Below, one piece after another: positions 10,201-16,729 of a DNA stretch of 64,000 bases; within the stretch, counting starts at the first letter, position 1; each line of letters opens with the position of its first letter. Position numbers and translations under genes: made by a program. The notes beneath the pieces were generated by a model. That model made no database searches. It was not told the DNA's origin and saw only the letters and a list, made by a program, of their open reading frames with translations. The stretch is from RH-AL1 sp964244495. Its GTDB lineage: Bacteria > Pseudomonadota > Alphaproteobacteria > Rhizobiales > Beijerinckiaceae. The stretch covers positions 1 to 64,000 of the forward strand of contig CAXTIU010000010.1 in assembly GCA_964244495.1 (NCBI GenBank), in the 5' to 3' direction.

Positions 10201-11203
10201 CGTCGTGCTGGGAACGCTGGTCATCATGCAGCGCGCCGGCTTCGAGGACGTCGGCACGCAGGTGGCGAGCGCTCCGGCGGCGAAGGTCCAGCGCGTGGCG
10301 GCCCTGACGCCGCCCAAAGCGCCGATGACGGCACCGGCGACGCCATCCTCCGCGCCGGGCGCCGAGGCCGCCGGCAATCCCGCGCCCGGCGACCTGTCGC
10401 CCAGCGCTCTGCCCAAGCCCACGCCGGCGCTCGCCAGCCAGATCCCCGGCAGCGATCCGATCCAGACGGGATCGATCCCGAGCTTGCCCGCCTTCGCCTC
10501 GGGCACCGGCGTGGCGGCGACCCGGCCGAGCCTGCCCCCCGGCCTCAAAAGCATGGCGGACGCCGGCGACGGCGCGGCCCAGTTCGAGCTCGGCGCGAGC
10601 TACGCGGAAGGCAAGCTCGTCCCGCGCGATTTCGCCACCGCCGCGCGATGGTACGCCAAAGCCGCCGACCAGGGCGTGGCACCGGCGCAGTACCGGCTGG
10701 CGTCGCTCTACGAGAAGGGCTTGGGGGTCGGCCGGGACAAGGCCAAGGCGAAGGCGCTCTACCTCAAGGCCGCCGAGGCGGGGAATCCCCGCGCCATGCA
10801 CAACCTCGCGGTCATGCTGGCCGACGGCGACGGCAAGCCGGACTACGACGGCGCGGCGACGTGGTTCCGCAAGGCCGCGCAGTTCGGCGTGCACGACAGC
10901 CAGTTCAACCTCGCGATCCTGCTCGCCAGGGGCCTCGGCGTGCAGCAATCCCTCGTCCAATCCTACCAGTGGTTCGCGATCGCCGCCGACCAGAACGATG
11001 AGGACGCCGCCAAGAAGCGGGATGAGATCGCCGCCAAGCTCGGCGCCAACGACCTCGCGGTCGCCAAGGCCCTGGCGTCCTCGTTCCGCCCGCGCAACGC
11101 CAACGTCGCGGCGACGGAGGTCGTGCCGCCCGCCGGAGGATGGGATGGCGCTGCGGGTGCATCTCGCCTAAACAGCGCTCGACCGAAGATCTCGTCGCTG
11201 TAA
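7256..11203 (+). CDS. PodJ-like polarity protein: coiled coil, one membrane segment, Sel1 repeats
   Basis: A 1315-residue protein. The N-terminus MNKAAPWNINGVGVDARGAA resembles the start of alphaproteobacterial PodJ-like proteins. Residues about 110-165 are a charged run built of 15-bp DNA repeats (WREDT/RRDET units). A long, Ala/Arg/Glu-rich coiled-coil region fills about 180-880, with a second pentad repeat (ATEVR) near 815-840. One transmembrane segment, PVLLSIAAIFVVLGTLVIM, sits near 973-993. A Pro/Ala linker follows, then four Sel1-type repeats at about 1095-1290 (for example AAQFELGASYAEGK and AQYRLASLYEKGLG). The layout (cytoplasmic coiled coil, single membrane pass, periplasmic Sel1 domain) is that of PodJ, which organises one cell pole. 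The ATG at 7256 has GGAG at 7247-7250; upstream in-frame sequence lacks family character. A GANTC site (GACTC) overlaps the ribosome site. Confidence 0.8.
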   Translation: MNKAAPWNINGVGVDARGAAREAARRQGKSLGEWLHGVIADHAAEFGIEEHEVDGEDRIAAITSRLERLGARTAPFDRRPATGRGEDAVKRREIRPERDPAEAGPRRRAATRRDGTWREDSSREDTRREDAWREDTWPEDTWRDETRRDETRLDGTRREGPNGAGDRRTPRAAPPAEETDFLLEKAIDAVEHRAQRVEKRTDNALASFAKMLEANEAKRDREREAVLAMGQKLSAIETRLSAGPVDDGPIKGALARLEARLDTISRRAAAETATRQEASTSFPQAGAGEPLRRLEEKVNSILHVVARQQEMAPLAAADAAEPLRASPAAVVAAQGAAPLPHRRLGDAIADISRRQRSLDDRQTPPRPGAGGDATGLGEVGRGASGRTPASPQPRHGGSESEIASLASKIEDMRREMTGRGQPRAEAAADVAGLRSEIATMSQALRGLAPRGSVAAIEDAIKALTLRLEASREQTAGEAAGEAARPALDIVGDLRRALAEIDPRKTIASLQNEVHSIGARIEGMNAKGIDRPALERLQEQMRDIRDMIAASAARSLDVEHIEGELSVLVERMDRQMRQSGATQDFATTALAATADDIRRMIEAAPGAAAFEKIERRLEALAAKVDASIESADRHADRTRSQFGSAFGTLAQVSAAASAAAPAPDMSGLERLVRELGDKIEAVRAPGAGAQAIEALQHQITALSSRFDDAEGGLGSLATIERAMGDLFAHLEETRASVDTAANRAAREALRIAAEEGRGVLAAQADTRGEHELAVLRSLQEEADKRTHATLNAVHETLDKVVGRLSTVEGDIAQVRATEVRATEIQATEVRAAEMRAAEARAHAARPTADEDAADRPLAAPSAQRPVIRGGPREPAGPGVLVGVADPMIDAMRRAPGRRASPVDASVASGPRTRPIDLDGEAGRADFIAAARRAAHAAQNDPSVIAMKRPAAGASEARAGLIARSREYVATHKKPVLLSIAAIFVVLGTLVIMQRAGFEDVGTQVASAPAAKVQRVAALTPPKAPMTAPATPSSAPGAEAAGNPAPGDLSPSALPKPTPALASQIPGSDPIQTGSIPSLPAFASGTGVAATRPSLPPGLKSMADAGDGAAQFELGASYAEGKLVPRDFATAARWYAKAADQGVAPAQYRLASLYEKGLGVGRDKAKAKALYLKAAEAGNPRAMHNLAVMLADGDGKPDYDGAATWFRKAAQFGVHDSQFNLAILLARGLGVQQSLVQSYQWFAIAADQNDEDAAKKRDEIAAKLGANDLAVAKALASSFRPRNANVAATEVVPPAGGWDGAAGASRLNSARPKISSL
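7591..7740 (+). repeat. 15-bp in-frame minisatellite in the PodJ-like gene
   Basis: Ten consecutive 15-bp units, most like GCGGGAAGACACTTG, run in register with the reading frame and encode R/W-E/D-D-T pentapeptides. The units at 7681-7695 and 7696-7710 are identical, while the outer units are degenerate, as expected of a repeat that changes copy number by slippage. The frame is kept throughout because the period is a multiple of three. Confidence 0.9.
9698..9772 (+). repeat. second 15-bp in-frame repeat in the PodJ-like gene
   Basis: Five 15-bp units of the type GCGACCGAAGTCCGG encode ATEVR-like pentapeptides. Units 1 and 3 are identical. It lies at the end of the coiled coil, before the membrane segment. 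The period equals that of the first array, but the unit sequence differs. Confidence 0.85.
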
Positions 11204-11214
11204 GAGCCTCCTCC

Positions 11215-12471
11215 TTGGATCAGACGCCGTTCCTGCGCTCGCTGTTCGATGCCGCGATCGCCGCCGCGCAGCCGGCGAGAACGCTCGCCGCCCACCTGCC
11301 GGCGCCGCCGAAGGGCCGGACGCTGGTGATCGGCGCCGGCAAGGCGTCGGCGGAGATGGCGCGGGCCTTGGAACGGCACTGGCCCGGCACCCTGACGGGC
11401 CTCGTCGTGACGCGCTACGGCCACGGCGCGGCGACCGACGGCATCGAGATCGTGGAAGCGAGCCACCCCGTCCCGGACCAAGCCGGCCTCGACGCCGCCG
11501 CGCGCATGATGGCGATGGTCGAAGGCTTGAGCGCCGACGACCTCGTCATCGCGCTCATCTCGGGCGGCGGCTCGGCGCTGCTGCCGATGCCCCTGCCCGG
11601 CCTGACGCTCGCCGACAAGCAGGCGGTCAACCGCGCGCTGCTGAAGAGCGGCGCCACCATCAACGAGATGAACTGCGTGCGCCGGCACCTTTCCGGCATC
11701 AAGGGCGGTCGGCTCGCCGCCGCCTGCGCGCCGGCGAAAGTGGTCACCCTGGCGATCTCCGACGTGCCGGGCGACGGCCCCGGCAACATCGCCTCCGGAC
11801 CGACGGTCGCCGATCCGACGACCTGCGCCGACGCGCTGGCGATCGTCGGCAAATACGCGATCGACCTGCCGCCGGGGGTGCGCGCCGTGCTGGCCACCGG
11901 CGCGGGCGAGACGCCGAAGCCCACCGACGCGGGCCTTCGGGCGTCCGAGTTCCACCTGATCGCCACCCCGCAGGCCTCGCTCGAAGCCGCCGCGACGGTC
12001 GCGCGCGCCGCCGGCATCACGCCCCATATCCTCGGCGACAGCCTGGAAGGGGAGGCGCGCGACGTCGGTGTCGTGCTCGCCGGCATCGCGACCCAGGTGG
12101 CGACGCGCGGCCAGCCGTTCGCCGCGCCCTGCGTGCTGCTGTCGGGAGGCGAAACGACGGTCAGCGTGCGCGGCGGCGGGCGCGGCGGGCGCAACGTCGA
12201 GTTCCTGCTGTCCCTGGCCGTTGCCCTGCAGGGGAACGGAAAGGTGCACGCGATCGCCGGCGATACGGATGGGGTCGACGGCGCGGAGGAGATCGCCGGC
12301 GCGGTGATCGGGCCGACCACGCTGGCCCGCGCCTTCGCCGCCGGCCTCAATCCGGCCGCGAGCCTCGCCGACAACGACGGGCACGGCTTCTTCCAGGCCC
12401 TGGGCGATAGCGTCGTCACGGGGCCGACCCTGACCAACGTCAACGATTTCAGGGCCATCCTGATCGAGTAG
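11215..12471 (+). CDS. glycerate 2-kinase, MOFRL family (GckA/TtuD type)
   Basis: About 418 residues. It phosphorylates D-glycerate to 2-phosphoglycerate with ATP, linking glyoxylate or hydroxypyruvate metabolism to glycolysis, and it acts in the cytoplasm. Visible signatures are TLVIGAGKASAEMARAL near the N-terminus, ISGGGSALLPMP, the long motif NEMNCVRRHLSGIKGGRLA, and the MOFRL-domain block AGDTDGVDGAEEIAGAVI near the C-terminus. The start is uncertain. TTG 11215 gives the N-terminus LDQTPFLRSLFDAAIAAA that fits the family, but no clear ribosome site precedes it. ATG 11140 would overlap the PodJ-like gene by 64 bases and has GGAGG directly against it, which is too close. The gene follows the PodJ-like gene at once and may be co-transcribed, although no functional link is obvious. 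Confidence 0.88.
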   Translation: MDQTPFLRSLFDAAIAAAQPARTLAAHLPAPPKGRTLVIGAGKASAEMARALERHWPGTLTGLVVTRYGHGAATDGIEIVEASHPVPDQAGLDAAARMMAMVEGLSADDLVIALISGGGSALLPMPLPGLTLADKQAVNRALLKSGATINEMNCVRRHLSGIKGGRLAAACAPAKVVTLAISDVPGDGPGNIASGPTVADPTTCADALAIVGKYAIDLPPGVRAVLATGAGETPKPTDAGLRASEFHLIATPQASLEAAATVARAAGITPHILGDSLEGEARDVGVVLAGIATQVATRGQPFAAPCVLLSGGETTVSVRGGGRGGRNVEFLLSLAVALQGNGKVHAIAGDTDGVDGAEEIAGAVIGPTTLARAFAAGLNPAASLADNDGHGFFQALGDSVVTGPTLTNVNDFRAILIE

Positions 12472-12500
12472 GCGCGTCGCAGCGCCACTGTCCGGTCGCC

Positions 12501-12515
12501 GTAAATGCTCCTTAA
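12501..12515 (+). promoter_or_regulatory. near-consensus CtrA box (distal)
   Basis: GTAA-N7-TTAA, one mismatch from TTAA-N7-TTAA. The second TTAA is followed immediately by another TTAA (12516-12519), so two overlapping half-site registers are possible. It lies 81 bases upstream of the perfect box at 12582, in the 186-base gap before the sensor gene. Confidence 0.45.
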
Positions 12516-12581
12516 TTAACCGTAAAGCAAAGCCGTGGGCGGGAACGGGCCGACGGCGATGGACGCTCGCGACCCCAGCTT

Positions 12582-12596
12582 TTAAGCCAAACTTAA
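12582..12596 (+). promoter_or_regulatory. consensus CtrA box before the sensor kinase homologue
   Basis: A perfect TTAA-GCCAAAC-TTAA, the full CtrA consensus in an otherwise GC-rich genome where TTAA is rare. It lies 35 to 62 bases before the two candidate start codons (12631 GTG, 12658 ATG) of a PleC/PdhS-like protein, a family that acts upstream of CtrA. A box this close to the start may overlap the promoter, so repression is as likely as activation. Confidence 0.65.
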
Positions 12597-12657
12597 GACT
12601 TTCCACGATCGCCGACCGGTTTGGCGATCGGTGGCGACGGCACGAGGGCGCGGCTGG

Positions 12658-15654
12658 ATGGATGACGTTTGGTTCGGGCCAGGCCTGACGCGGTCCGACC
12701 TCGATCGCTTCACGGGCGCGTTGGCGTTGCGCGACGGCCGATCGGCGGTGTTCGCCGTCGCCGGCGCCGAGCCGAGGCTCGTGCTGGCGAGCCGCGCCTT
12801 GTTCCAGCTCTTCGACGTGGCCACGGAGGCCACGCTGTCCGCCAGGCTGCTCGCCGGTCACGACGGCGGGGCCGGACGCCTCAACACCCTCGTCCGTACC
12901 CTGCCGCTGGACGGGGCGCCGCGCCTGGAGCGGCTGCGCTTCGCCATCGGATCGCGCAGCGAGGTCGTCACGGTCCTGTGCCGACGCGTTTCCGACACGA
13001 ACGGCGCCCCGGTCCTCGTCGCGGCGGCGCTCGGGCTTCGGTCGGGACCGACGGGCGTGCCGGCTCCGGCCCGGCCGGAGCCCACCGCTGACGCGGTGAA
13101 TGCGGAAGGAGCATCGCGCCACCCGGACGCCCAGGCGATCGACGCCGCCCCCGAGCCGGCGGCCGCGCCATCGACATCGACCGAACCGGCCGCGATGAGC
13201 GTGCAGGCGATCCAAACGATGCTGCACACGCGCTGGCCGGCGAGCCGCACCACGCGCTTTCTTTGGCAGAGCGACGCCGACGGCCTTTGTACCGCGCTCA
13301 CGCCGCCGCTCGCGGCGGTGGTCGGACCGGCCAACGCCGACCTCGTCGGCTGCCGCATGGGTGAGGTCGCGGCAGTGCTCGACCCTTCCGGTGCCCTCGC
13401 CGCCGCGCTCGAGAGTCGTGAAACGTGGAGCGGCCTCAACGTGGCGTGGCCGATCACCGACGCTTCGGCGGCGGTCGACGTCGGGCTGGGCGCGATCGCC
13501 ACCTTCGACGGCGACAAGGTCTTCGGCGGCTATCGCGGCTACGGGGTGATCCACCTCGATCGGGTCGTGACCTGCCAGCCGACGCGGCTCCCCGAGCGTG
13601 CCGACGCGGTCGCCACCCGCAACGTCGTCGTCTTTCCCGGCGGCAAGGCGCTGTCGCCTCAGGACCAGATCGCCTTCGTCGCCCTGGGCGCCGAACTCCG
13701 GGGTCAAGCCGGGCTGGACGGAGCCGACGCGCGAGCGGGTGCGGCGCAGGTCGGCCCCGCACCGCACGATCCCGTTCCCGATGACGCCGTTCCCGTCGCG
13801 GATGCCCCGGAAGAGTCGCCCGCGGACGAGACCAGCGCGACAGCGCCGCCGGCCGGGCAGGCCGAAGCGTTGGACGCGGCGGGCGAGCCGCTGAGCCGGG
13901 CGGAGATCGCGGATGCGACCCGGGAGGTCGCGGCGATCGATCCCGACATACCGGTCCCGCTCCCTGACGGAAGCGCGGGTGAAAGGGCCGCCGAGCCCGC
14001 GCCGGCCGCGACCCCGGCGCACGCGGCGCGCGCCGCAGAAGTCGGGCGCAACGGCCTCGCCGTCCTCGATCGCCTGGCGGTCGGACTGCTGGTCAGCCGC
14101 GACAACATCCCGATCTTCGTCAATCGGCATCTGCTCGATATGCTCGGCTTCGCCGGCGAGGACGCCCTGTATGAGGCGGGCGGCATGAACCACCTGTTCG
14201 GCGACCTGCCCGGCAACACGGTCGGCGGCGAGGCGGTCGGCGTGCGCGGCCGCGACGGCACGGTGGTGCCGGCCAACGCCCGCATGCAGAGCATCGAATG
14301 GGACGGGCTGCCGGCGACGCTCCTGACGCTCCAGCAGGTCGCGGCGCATCGGGCGGACCCTCGCGACGCGCACGACGCGACCGGCGGCGAGGACGGCGCC
14401 GCCGTCGACGTCGCGAGGATCGCCACGGCCCAGGCGCACATCGAGGATACCCAGGCTCGGCACGAGGAGATGCTGGCGCGCTACGAGGCGCTGCGCTTCG
14501 AGATCGAGGCGGCGCGTGGTCGCGACGAGGACGAGTTGCGCGAGTTGCGCGCGATCCTCGAAACCTCCGCCGACGGCGTGGCGGTCATCGACGCGCACGG
14601 CGACGTGGTGTCGCTCAACCGCTCGGGCGAGGCCTTGTTCGGGTGCGAGCGCGGCGCCGCGGTCGGCCGACCTTTCACGGCCCTGTTCGCTCCCCACGAC
14701 CAAGGCCTGGCGCAGGGCTACTTCGACGAACTCAGGTCGAATGCGCGCAAAAGCCTGCTCAACGACGGGTGCGAGTTCGTCGTGGAGGCGCACCAAGGGA
14801 CCATTCCGGTGTTCATGACGCTGGGGCGGCTCGGGTCGGCGACCGATCCCGAGGCGGCGCGGTTCTGCGCCCTGTTCCGCGACCTGACGCATTGGAAGAA
14901 GGTGGAGCGCGAGCTCGACGGCGCCCGGCAGGATGCCGAACGCGCCAGCGCGCTCAAGACCGACTTCCTGTCGAGGGTGAGCCGGGAGGTGCGCGCGCCG
15001 CTCAACACGATCGTCGGACTGGCGGACGCCGTCGCCGAGGAGCGCTTCGGCCCGCTCGGCGACAAGCGCTACAAGGACTACCTGCGCGAGATCCACGCCG
15101 CGAGCCGGCACGTGATCGGGCTGGTGGCCGACCTCCTCGACCTGTCCAAGATCGAGGCCGGCCAGATGGACCTCGCCGCCGACACGCTCGACGCCAACCG
15201 GATCGTCGGCGATTGCGTGGCGACGATGCAGGCGGAGGCGAGTCGCGCACGCGTCATCATGCGGCTGTCGCTCGCGCCGACGCTGCCGCAGATCAAGGCC
15301 GACGGGCGCTCGCTGCGCCAGATCGTGCTCAACCTCCTGTCGAACGCGGTGCGCTTCAACGAGCCTGGCGGCCAGGTGATTGTCGCCACCGCCGCCACCG
15401 ACGGGCAGGTGCTGATCCGCATCCGCGACACCGGCCCGGGCATGTCGGAGGCGGCCATCAAGGCGGCGCTCGAACCCTTCGGTCATCCCACCGCAGGTCG
15501 GCTCGCCGACGCCGCGCCGGCAACCGGGCTCGGGCTCCCCCTGACGAAGGCCCTCGTCGAGGCCAACGGCGCCGCCTTCACCATCCGCAGCAAGATCGAC
15601 CACGGGACGCTCGTCGAGGTGGCTTTCCCGAAGGCGAGGGTCTCGGCAGGTTGA
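12658..15654 (+). CDS. PleC/PdhS-type PAS sensor kinase homologue lacking the phospho-acceptor His
   Basis: A 998-residue, apparently soluble protein. An N-terminal region with Ala/Pro-rich linkers precedes a PAS-like domain (about 465-565), a second PAS (about 632-740, ETSADGVAVIDAHGDVVSLN), a HisKA dimerisation domain and a HATPase domain. The helix after the H-box, EERFGPLGDKRYKDYLREIH then LLDLSKIEAG, is the mark of the DivJ/PleC/PdhS group that controls DivK and CtrA. The H-box reads FLSRVSREVRAPLNTIVG: the His of S-H-E-x-R is Arg (codon CGG at 14983-14985, residue 776). The ATP-binding boxes look intact: N box LNLLSNAVRFNE, G1 DTGPGMS, G2 GLGLPLTKA. It may therefore act as a pseudokinase, phosphatase or scaffold, as DivL (Tyr for His) does. 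ATG 12658 has GAGGG at 12644-12648; GTG 12631 is possible. CtrA-like boxes precede it. Confidence 0.85.
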   Translation: MDDVWFGPGLTRSDLDRFTGALALRDGRSAVFAVAGAEPRLVLASRALFQLFDVATEATLSARLLAGHDGGAGRLNTLVRTLPLDGAPRLERLRFAIGSRSEVVTVLCRRVSDTNGAPVLVAAALGLRSGPTGVPAPARPEPTADAVNAEGASRHPDAQAIDAAPEPAAAPSTSTEPAAMSVQAIQTMLHTRWPASRTTRFLWQSDADGLCTALTPPLAAVVGPANADLVGCRMGEVAAVLDPSGALAAALESRETWSGLNVAWPITDASAAVDVGLGAIATFDGDKVFGGYRGYGVIHLDRVVTCQPTRLPERADAVATRNVVVFPGGKALSPQDQIAFVALGAELRGQAGLDGADARAGAAQVGPAPHDPVPDDAVPVADAPEESPADETSATAPPAGQAEALDAAGEPLSRAEIADATREVAAIDPDIPVPLPDGSAGERAAEPAPAATPAHAARAAEVGRNGLAVLDRLAVGLLVSRDNIPIFVNRHLLDMLGFAGEDALYEAGGMNHLFGDLPGNTVGGEAVGVRGRDGTVVPANARMQSIEWDGLPATLLTLQQVAAHRADPRDAHDATGGEDGAAVDVARIATAQAHIEDTQARHEEMLARYEALRFEIEAARGRDEDELRELRAILETSADGVAVIDAHGDVVSLNRSGEALFGCERGAAVGRPFTALFAPHDQGLAQGYFDELRSNARKSLLNDGCEFVVEAHQGTIPVFMTLGRLGSATDPEAARFCALFRDLTHWKKVERELDGARQDAERASALKTDFLSRVSREVRAPLNTIVGLADAVAEERFGPLGDKRYKDYLREIHAASRHVIGLVADLLDLSKIEAGQMDLAADTLDANRIVGDCVATMQAEASRARVIMRLSLAPTLPQIKADGRSLRQIVLNLLSNAVRFNEPGGQVIVATAATDGQVLIRIRDTGPGMSEAAIKAALEPFGHPTAGRLADAAPATGLGLPLTKALVEANGAAFTIRSKIDHGTLVEVAFPKARVSAG

Positions 15655-15747
15655 GCGGCAAGCCCGGAAGCGGTCCGCTCCGAAAAGCGGCCTGGGCGGA
15701 ACGGCGCGGCGCGAGCCTCGTTATATCCGGCGTCAAGGAGGTTCGAA

Positions 15748-15921
15748 ATGGACGAGAAGGTCAAGAACAAGGACGCCGAGCCGGAAAGCGAGAAGACCAA
15801 GAGCTCCTCGCTCGACAACGGCCTGGTTGATACCTTCCCGGCGAGCGATCCCGTCGCCGCGACCCGGGAAAAGTCGCATGACCCGGATCACGTCGAGACG
15901 GATCACACCGAGGCGACGTAG
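15748..15921 (+). CDS. small acidic protein with a TFPASDPV motif
   Basis: A 57-residue, strongly charged, probably soluble protein with a perfect AAGGAGG ribosome site at 15735-15741, six bases before the ATG. The N-terminal half is Lys/Glu-rich (MDEKVKNKDAEPESEKTKS). The core LDNGLVDTFPASDPVA carries the T-F-P-A-S-D-P motif found in small uncharacterised proteins of many alphaproteobacteria, recalled from memory. The C-terminus is His/Asp-rich. It lies alone between the sensor gene (94 bases upstream) and a strong terminator. The low-complexity acidic composition suggests a disordered, perhaps stress-related protein; that is inference. I know of no assigned function. Confidence 0.75.
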   Translation: MDEKVKNKDAEPESEKTKSSSLDNGLVDTFPASDPVAATREKSHDPDHVETDHTEAT

Positions 15922-15954
15922 CCGAACCAAACCTGATCCAGCAACGACACGACG

Positions 15955-15985
15955 AAGCCGGCCGCGACGCAGCCGGCTTTTTTTT
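15955..15985 (+). terminator. intrinsic (rho-independent) terminator
   Basis: AAGCCGGC (15955-15962), a 9-base loop and GCCGGCTT (15972-15979) form a perfect 8-bp stem that runs into eight consecutive T (15978-15985). It is the clearest intrinsic terminator in the window. It closes the transcript of the 57-residue protein and insulates the division cluster from upstream transcription. Confidence 0.9.
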
Positions 15986-16114
15986 GTCCGCGTCGCCCCG
16001 CCCATCAGCCCGGCGATCGCGCGGCGGCGACCGGAGCCAAGCGTCACGAAAGCCTTCGTTAACCTTGAACGCGCTTGATGGACGCCTGTGCAGGACGCTC
16101 CGCGCCCAGCCGGT

Positions 16115-16148
16115 CACATTGCATCCCATGAAATCCCATGCTAACCCA
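16115..16148 (-). promoter_or_regulatory. MraZ operator: TGGG direct repeats at 10-bp period
   Basis: On the minus strand three perfect TGGG tetramers (plus-strand CCCA at 16125-16128, 16135-16138 and 16145-16148) recur with an exact 10-bp period, and a fourth, degenerate TGTG stands one period further (16115-16118). MraZ is known to bind TGGGN repeats separated by five bases just upstream of its own gene, which is this pattern. The block lies 96 bases before the mraZ start. It overlaps a candidate promoter (TTGCAT at 16119, TAACCC 17 bases on), so autorepression by occlusion is plausible. Confidence 0.75.
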
Positions 16149-16243
16149 GATCCACCAGTCTTCGGCATCACCTGACCTGATCCGGCCCGCCTCGCGCGGC
16201 GCGGGTTCCCGGTCCGGCCGTCCGGTGGCCGGGGGCGTATCGC

Positions 16244-16729
16244 GTGGATCGTTTTCTCTCCCACTATGTCAATCGCCTCGACGCAAAGGGGAGGGTGTCG
16301 ATTCCGGCGCCTTTCCGGGCGGTGCTGGCGAGGGACGGGTTCGAGGGGCTCTACGTTGTTCCCTCGCTCGACGCGGCGGCGATGGACTGCGGTGGCAACG
16401 CGCTGCTGAGGGAGATCGACGACCTGCTCTCCTTGCACCTGCCCTACTCGGAGGAGCGGGACCTGCTCTCGACGGCCCTGCTGGGCACGAGCGAGATCCT
16501 GAAGGTCGACGGCGAGGGACGCGTGGTCCTGTCCGACGTCGTCAAGGCCCACGCGGGGATCACCGACGCGGCGACCTTCGTGGGACAGGGGCACAAATTC
16601 CAGATCTGGGAGCCGGATCGCTTCCGCGGGCACCTCGAAGAGGCCAAGCTTCGGGTGCGCGCCGCGCGGAAACGGATGGCGACCAGCGACGCGGCGGCCA
16701 CGCCGCGCACTCCTGGGGCACGGGAATGA
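16244..16729 (+). CDS. mraZ: transcriptional regulator MraZ
   Basis: A 161-residue member of the MraZ/AbrB-fold family, first gene of the division and cell wall cluster. It forms a ring-shaped multimer that binds TGGG repeats and controls the cluster. The two tandem MraZ domains are visible by their D-x-x-x-R motifs: RLDAKGRVSIPAPFR near residue 11 and KVDGEGRVVLSDVVK near residue 87. The start is GTG at 16244 (family N-terminus DRFLSHYVNRLDAKGR) with a GGGGGCG tract about 8 bases before it. The stop overlaps the rsmH start as ATGA. Its predicted operator lies just upstream. The C-terminal 25 residues are Ala/Arg-rich and probably disordered. Confidence 0.96.
   Translation: MDRFLSHYVNRLDAKGRVSIPAPFRAVLARDGFEGLYVVPSLDAAAMDCGGNALLREIDDLLSLHLPYSEERDLLSTALLGTSEILKVDGEGRVVLSDVVKAHAGITDAATFVGQGHKFQIWEPDRFRGHLEEAKLRVRAARKRMATSDAAATPRTPGARE

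Noticed and set aside
7118..10960. A 1280-codon open frame antisense to the PodJ-like gene
   Set aside because: Shadow of GC-rich coding DNA: Arg/Ala/Gly-rich, no family motif, and the plus-strand frame has clear domains.
11145..11171. Nine-codon frame ATG at 11145 with GGAGG upstream
   Set aside because: It lies inside the PodJ-like gene and ends after eight residues; the ribosome-site match is probably fortuitous, though it complicates the glycerate kinase start.
10963..15603. A 1546-codon minus-strand open frame opposite the glycerate kinase and the sensor
   Set aside because: Same cause; both plus-strand genes show complete family motifs.
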